Assembly (NCBI RefSeq): GCF_003467125.1
Contig: NZ_QSFA01000001.1
Span: 1 to 64,000, forward strand
DNA: 64,000 nt
Source: Megasphaera sp. AM44-1BH
GTDB lineage: Bacteria; Bacillota; Negativicutes; Veillonellales; Megasphaeraceae
Reading direction: 5' to 3'
Positions 61,766 through 64,000 of the stretch are shown in pieces; the first letter of the stretch is position 1; every line of letters starts with the position of its first letter. Position numbers and translations under genes: made by a program. The notes beneath the pieces were generated by a model, which searched no databases, was not told the DNA's origin, and saw only the letters and a list, made by a program, of their open reading frames with translations.

Positions 61766-62935
61766 ATGGATATCAAAGAAGTTGCAAAAAAATACGCTGA
61801 TTACCAGATCAACATGAGACGGTATTTTCATGAAAATCCGGAACTCAGCGAAAAAGAATTCAATACCAGTAAAGTAGTCAAAGAAGAACTCGATAAAATC
61901 GGCGTACCCTGGGTTCCCTGCGGACTGGAAACGGGCGTACTCGCTACGATTAAAGGCAGCAAGCCTGGCAAAACCATTCTCCTCCGCGGCGATATGGATG
62001 CCTTGACGGTAACAGAAAAAACAGGCCTTCCTTTTACCAGTAAAAATCCCGGTGTCATGCATGCCTGCGGCCATGACTGCCATATTTCCATGATGCTGAC
62101 CGCCGCTCATATCCTGAACGATATGAAGGAAGACCTCTGCGGTACAGTCAAACTGGCTTTCCAGCCGGCTGAAGAAGTAGCCACCGGCGCTCCTGCCATG
62201 ATCAAAGACGGGGCACTGGAAGGCGTAGACGGCTGCTTTGCCATTCATGTCTGGTTCGATGTCGATGCCGGCCATATTTCCTGTGATGCCGGCCCCCGCA
62301 TGGGCGCCGCCAACATGTTCACCATTGATGTCACCGGTAAAGGCGGCCATGGTGCAACACCGCACAACTGCACCGATGCCGTCGTCGTACAGGCCGCTAT
62401 CATCAACAACCTGCAATCCATGGTCAGCCGTGAATTCTCCCCGATGGAACCAGTCGTCGTTACCGTTGGTGAAGTAAAAGCCGGTTACCGCTGGAATGTC
62501 ATCGCCGAAAGCGCTCATCTCGGTGGCACGTCCCGCTGCTTCAGCAAAGAAATTTTCACAGCTCTGCCGAAAGTCATCGACCGTATTGCCAGCGAAACGG
62601 CAGCTGCTTACCGTGCAACGGCCGTTACCAAAAACACGGTTCTCTGCCCGCCGGTCATCAATGATGAACACATGGCTGACGTCGTCAAGAATGCATCCCG
62701 CAAAGTCATTGCCCCCGATGCACCGGCAACAGTACCGGCTACGATGGGCGGCGAAGATTTCGCATTCTTCATGGACAAAGTACCTGGCTGCGTCTGCCAG
62801 CTCGGTATCCGCAACGAAGCCTGCAAAGCTATTTATCCGCAGCATTCCTGCTACTATACAGTAGACGAAAGCGCTCTCCTGGGCGGTGCTATGCTCTATG
62901 CCCAGACAGCACTGGATTTCAATGCTGAAAAATAA
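61766..62935 (+). CDS. M20D amidohydrolase (aminoacylase/IAA-amino acid hydrolase type)
   Basis: A 389-aa M20 metal-dependent amidohydrolase. Metal-binding motif MHACGHDCH, the catalytic QPAEE, a dimerisation lid domain (~180-300), and MGGEDFAFF near the end. Members cleave N-acetyl/N-acyl amino acids or aminobenzoyl-glutamate-type amides. It follows two related carriers, which could import its substrate. GAGGGG precedes ATG 61766. Confidence 0.9.
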   Translation: MDIKEVAKKYADYQINMRRYFHENPELSEKEFNTSKVVKEELDKIGVPWVPCGLETGVLATIKGSKPGKTILLRGDMDALTVTEKTGLPFTSKNPGVMHACGHDCHISMMLTAAHILNDMKEDLCGTVKLAFQPAEEVATGAPAMIKDGALEGVDGCFAIHVWFDVDAGHISCDAGPRMGAANMFTIDVTGKGGHGATPHNCTDAVVVQAAIINNLQSMVSREFSPMEPVVVTVGEVKAGYRWNVIAESAHLGGTSRCFSKEIFTALPKVIDRIASETAAAYRATAVTKNTVLCPPVINDEHMADVVKNASRKVIAPDAPATVPATMGGEDFAFFMDKVPGCVCQLGIRNEACKAIYPQHSCYYTVDESALLGGAMLYAQTALDFNAEK

Positions 62936-62951
62936 TCTGTCCTCATCCCGC

Positions 62952-62985
62952 AAAAAGACCTGCCGCACATGCAGCAGGTCTTTTT
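62952..62985. terminator. Bidirectional terminator
   Basis: AAAAAGACCTGC (62952-62963) pairs with GCAGGTCTTTTT (62974-62985). It serves the M20 gene and the converging nrdG. Confidence 0.92.
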
Positions 62986-63003
62986 ATTACGTTCAAATCA
63001 TCA

Positions 63004-63558
63004 TTATACTTTTGCCATCTTGGACATGGATACATGCCCCGGTTCCCAGGAAACAATATGTCCCGTCCGGAGTGACTCCGGAACGTTGATTGTACGCTGG
63101 TTGCTGGATCCCTTGAAAAGAAGGGTAACGTCTTTTTTCTCCAGTACAAATTCTCCATCGACGAGAACGTCAATATAGGACAACAGCTCTTTCGTTTCCG
63201 GTACACTGGATACCATATGCCCCAGCAGATCCCGGTCAAAAAGGTATCCCGTAAAGCACCATACATCCTTATGAGGATAGGTCTGCCGGACCCGCCGCAA
63301 CAGAGGAAGCAAGCCCTTCTGATTGACTGGTTCCATGGGTTCTCCTCCCAGAAGAGTCAGTCCCTGATAGCACTCTTCCCCCAGTAAGGTGATAATCTTG
63401 TCTTCTGTTTCCTGTGTATATGGTTTTCCATAAGAAAAGTCCCAGGTCATGGGATTAAAACATCCATTGCAATGGTGTGTACAACCGGATACGAATACAC
63501 TCAGCCGCACGCCCGGACCATTGGCTATGTCGTATTCTTTTATTTCTGCATAATTCAT
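63004..63558 (-). CDS. nrdG: Anaerobic ribonucleotide reductase activating protein
   Basis: A 184-aa radical SAM activase: Cx3Cx2C as CTHHCNGC, ITLLGGE-like TLLGGEP, and the N-terminal DIANGPGVRLSVFVSG typical of NrdG. It makes the glycyl radical on NrdD. Lies 74 bp after nrdD on the same strand. Confidence 0.95.
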   Translation of the reverse strand: MNYAEIKEYDIANGPGVRLSVFVSGCTHHCNGCFNPMTWDFSYGKPYTQETEDKIITLLGEECYQGLTLLGGEPMEPVNQKGLLPLLRRVRQTYPHKDVWCFTGYLFDRDLLGHMVSSVPETKELLSYIDVLVDGEFVLEKKDVTLLFKGSSNQRTINVPESLRTGHIVSWEPGHVSMSKMAKV

Positions 63559-63632
63559 GATTCTGCCTCCGCGATGAAAGGAGGAGCTGTCTCAGGCAGA
63601 CAACTCCTCTATGGTCAAACATTTTTCTATTC

Positions 63633-64000
63633 TTACAAATGAAGCACCCGGTCTTTGATTTCCTGGGTACGTCCCTGGTTCCAGAACTGGGTACCGATGT
63701 ATCCGCAGGTCCGGCGTGCAACGGACATCTTGCTCTGGTCCCGGTTGCCACAGTTCGGGCATTCCCAGACCAATTTTCCGCTGTCATCTTCTACGATTTT
63801 GATTTCACCGTCATATCCACAGACTTCACAGTAATCGCTCTTCGTATTGAGTTCTGCATACATAATATTGTTATATATGTATTTCATGACTGTCAGGACG
63901 GCCGGAATATTATTCTGCATATTCGGCACTTCAACGTAGCTGATGGCACCGCCGGGAGAAAGGCGCTGGAAATCGGCTTCGAATTTCAATTTATGGAACG
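63633..64000 (-). CDS. nrdD: Anaerobic ribonucleoside-triphosphate reductase, C-terminal part (runs off the window)
   Basis: The last ~122 codons are inside the window; the gene continues past 64000. The zinc site CEVCG...CPNCG and the glycyl radical region RRTCGYIGTQFWNQGRTQEIKDR are clear, and so is the upstream FEADFQRLSPGGAISYVE. It makes deoxyribonucleotides without oxygen. nrdG follows. Confidence 0.95.
   Translation of the reverse strand, partial: FHKLKFEADFQRLSPGGAISYVEVPNMQNNIPAVLTVMKYIYNNIMYAELNTKSDYCEVCGYDGEIKIVEDDSGKLVWECPNCGNRDQSKMSVARRTCGYIGTQFWNQGRTQEIKDRVLHL

Overview
The window looks like a chromosomal segment of an anaerobic Firmicute, most likely one of the Negativicutes (Megasphaera/Dialister-like). 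The reasons are the housekeeping order tmk-holB-ricT-trmN-rsmI-metG-tatD known from Firmicutes, many oxygen-sensitive enzymes (2-oxoacid:ferredoxin oxidoreductase, glycyl radical enzymes, NrdD/NrdG, 4-hydroxybutyryl-CoA dehydratase family), B12-dependent carbon metabolism and sodium-coupled amino-acid carriers. The genus is inference. No tRNA, rRNA, CRISPR array, prophage or insertion sequence was seen.

Left third (1-21500), a fermentation island. One long minus-strand operon runs from 9437 to beyond base 1: a 36-aa MetS-like subunit, an NSS sodium symporter, a MutL/GlmL-type reactivase, a one-chain coenzyme-B12 mutase, a DUF362 protein, four-subunit 2-oxoacid:ferredoxin oxidoreductase (gamma, delta, alpha, beta) and the start of a 4-hydroxybutyryl-CoA dehydratase-family gene. 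This reads as import of an amino acid or related acid, radical rearrangement, oxidative decarboxylation to a CoA ester and radical dehydration. Next come a second NSS carrier broken by one amber codon with its own 35-aa partner, a LysR regulator, one glycyl radical activating enzyme, two tandem 795-aa glycyl radical enzymes of unknown substrate, and a second, closely similar LysR regulator. Both radical enzymes have Cys-Val-Gln where eliminase-type relatives have Cys-x-Glu. Shared promoter elements suggest one regulon. A plus-strand ppnP plus YkvI-like carrier pair closes the island.

Middle (21500-46400). An AlbA_2/Schlafen-type regulator with a palindrome upstream, an alpha/beta hydrolase, brnQ with a divergent LysR gene, a secreted NlpC/P60 wall hydrolase with three peptidoglycan-binding repeats, a LysR - NifU-like - GGGtGRT operon of unknown role, a lone galactonate dehydratase, and the conserved housekeeping block from tatD/metG to an ornithine/lysine/arginine decarboxylase, followed by a NUDIX hydrolase, an LD-carboxypeptidase, a small secreted protein and ftsH.

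Right third (46400-64000). A fucose-oxidation-like operon (SDR dehydrogenase, FucP-like carrier, lactonase-like amidohydrolase) with a divergent AraC activator; a PdxA-family dehydrogenase with an A+T-rich MFS carrier; a compact type I toxin-antitoxin locus; a sigma-54 activator with an altered GAFTGA loop behind a TIGR00300 (LOR/SDH) gene; a DMT carrier; mntP under a yybP-ykoY-type Mn riboswitch; two paralogous membrane carriers followed by an M20 amidohydrolase; and nrdD (cut by the window end) with nrdG.
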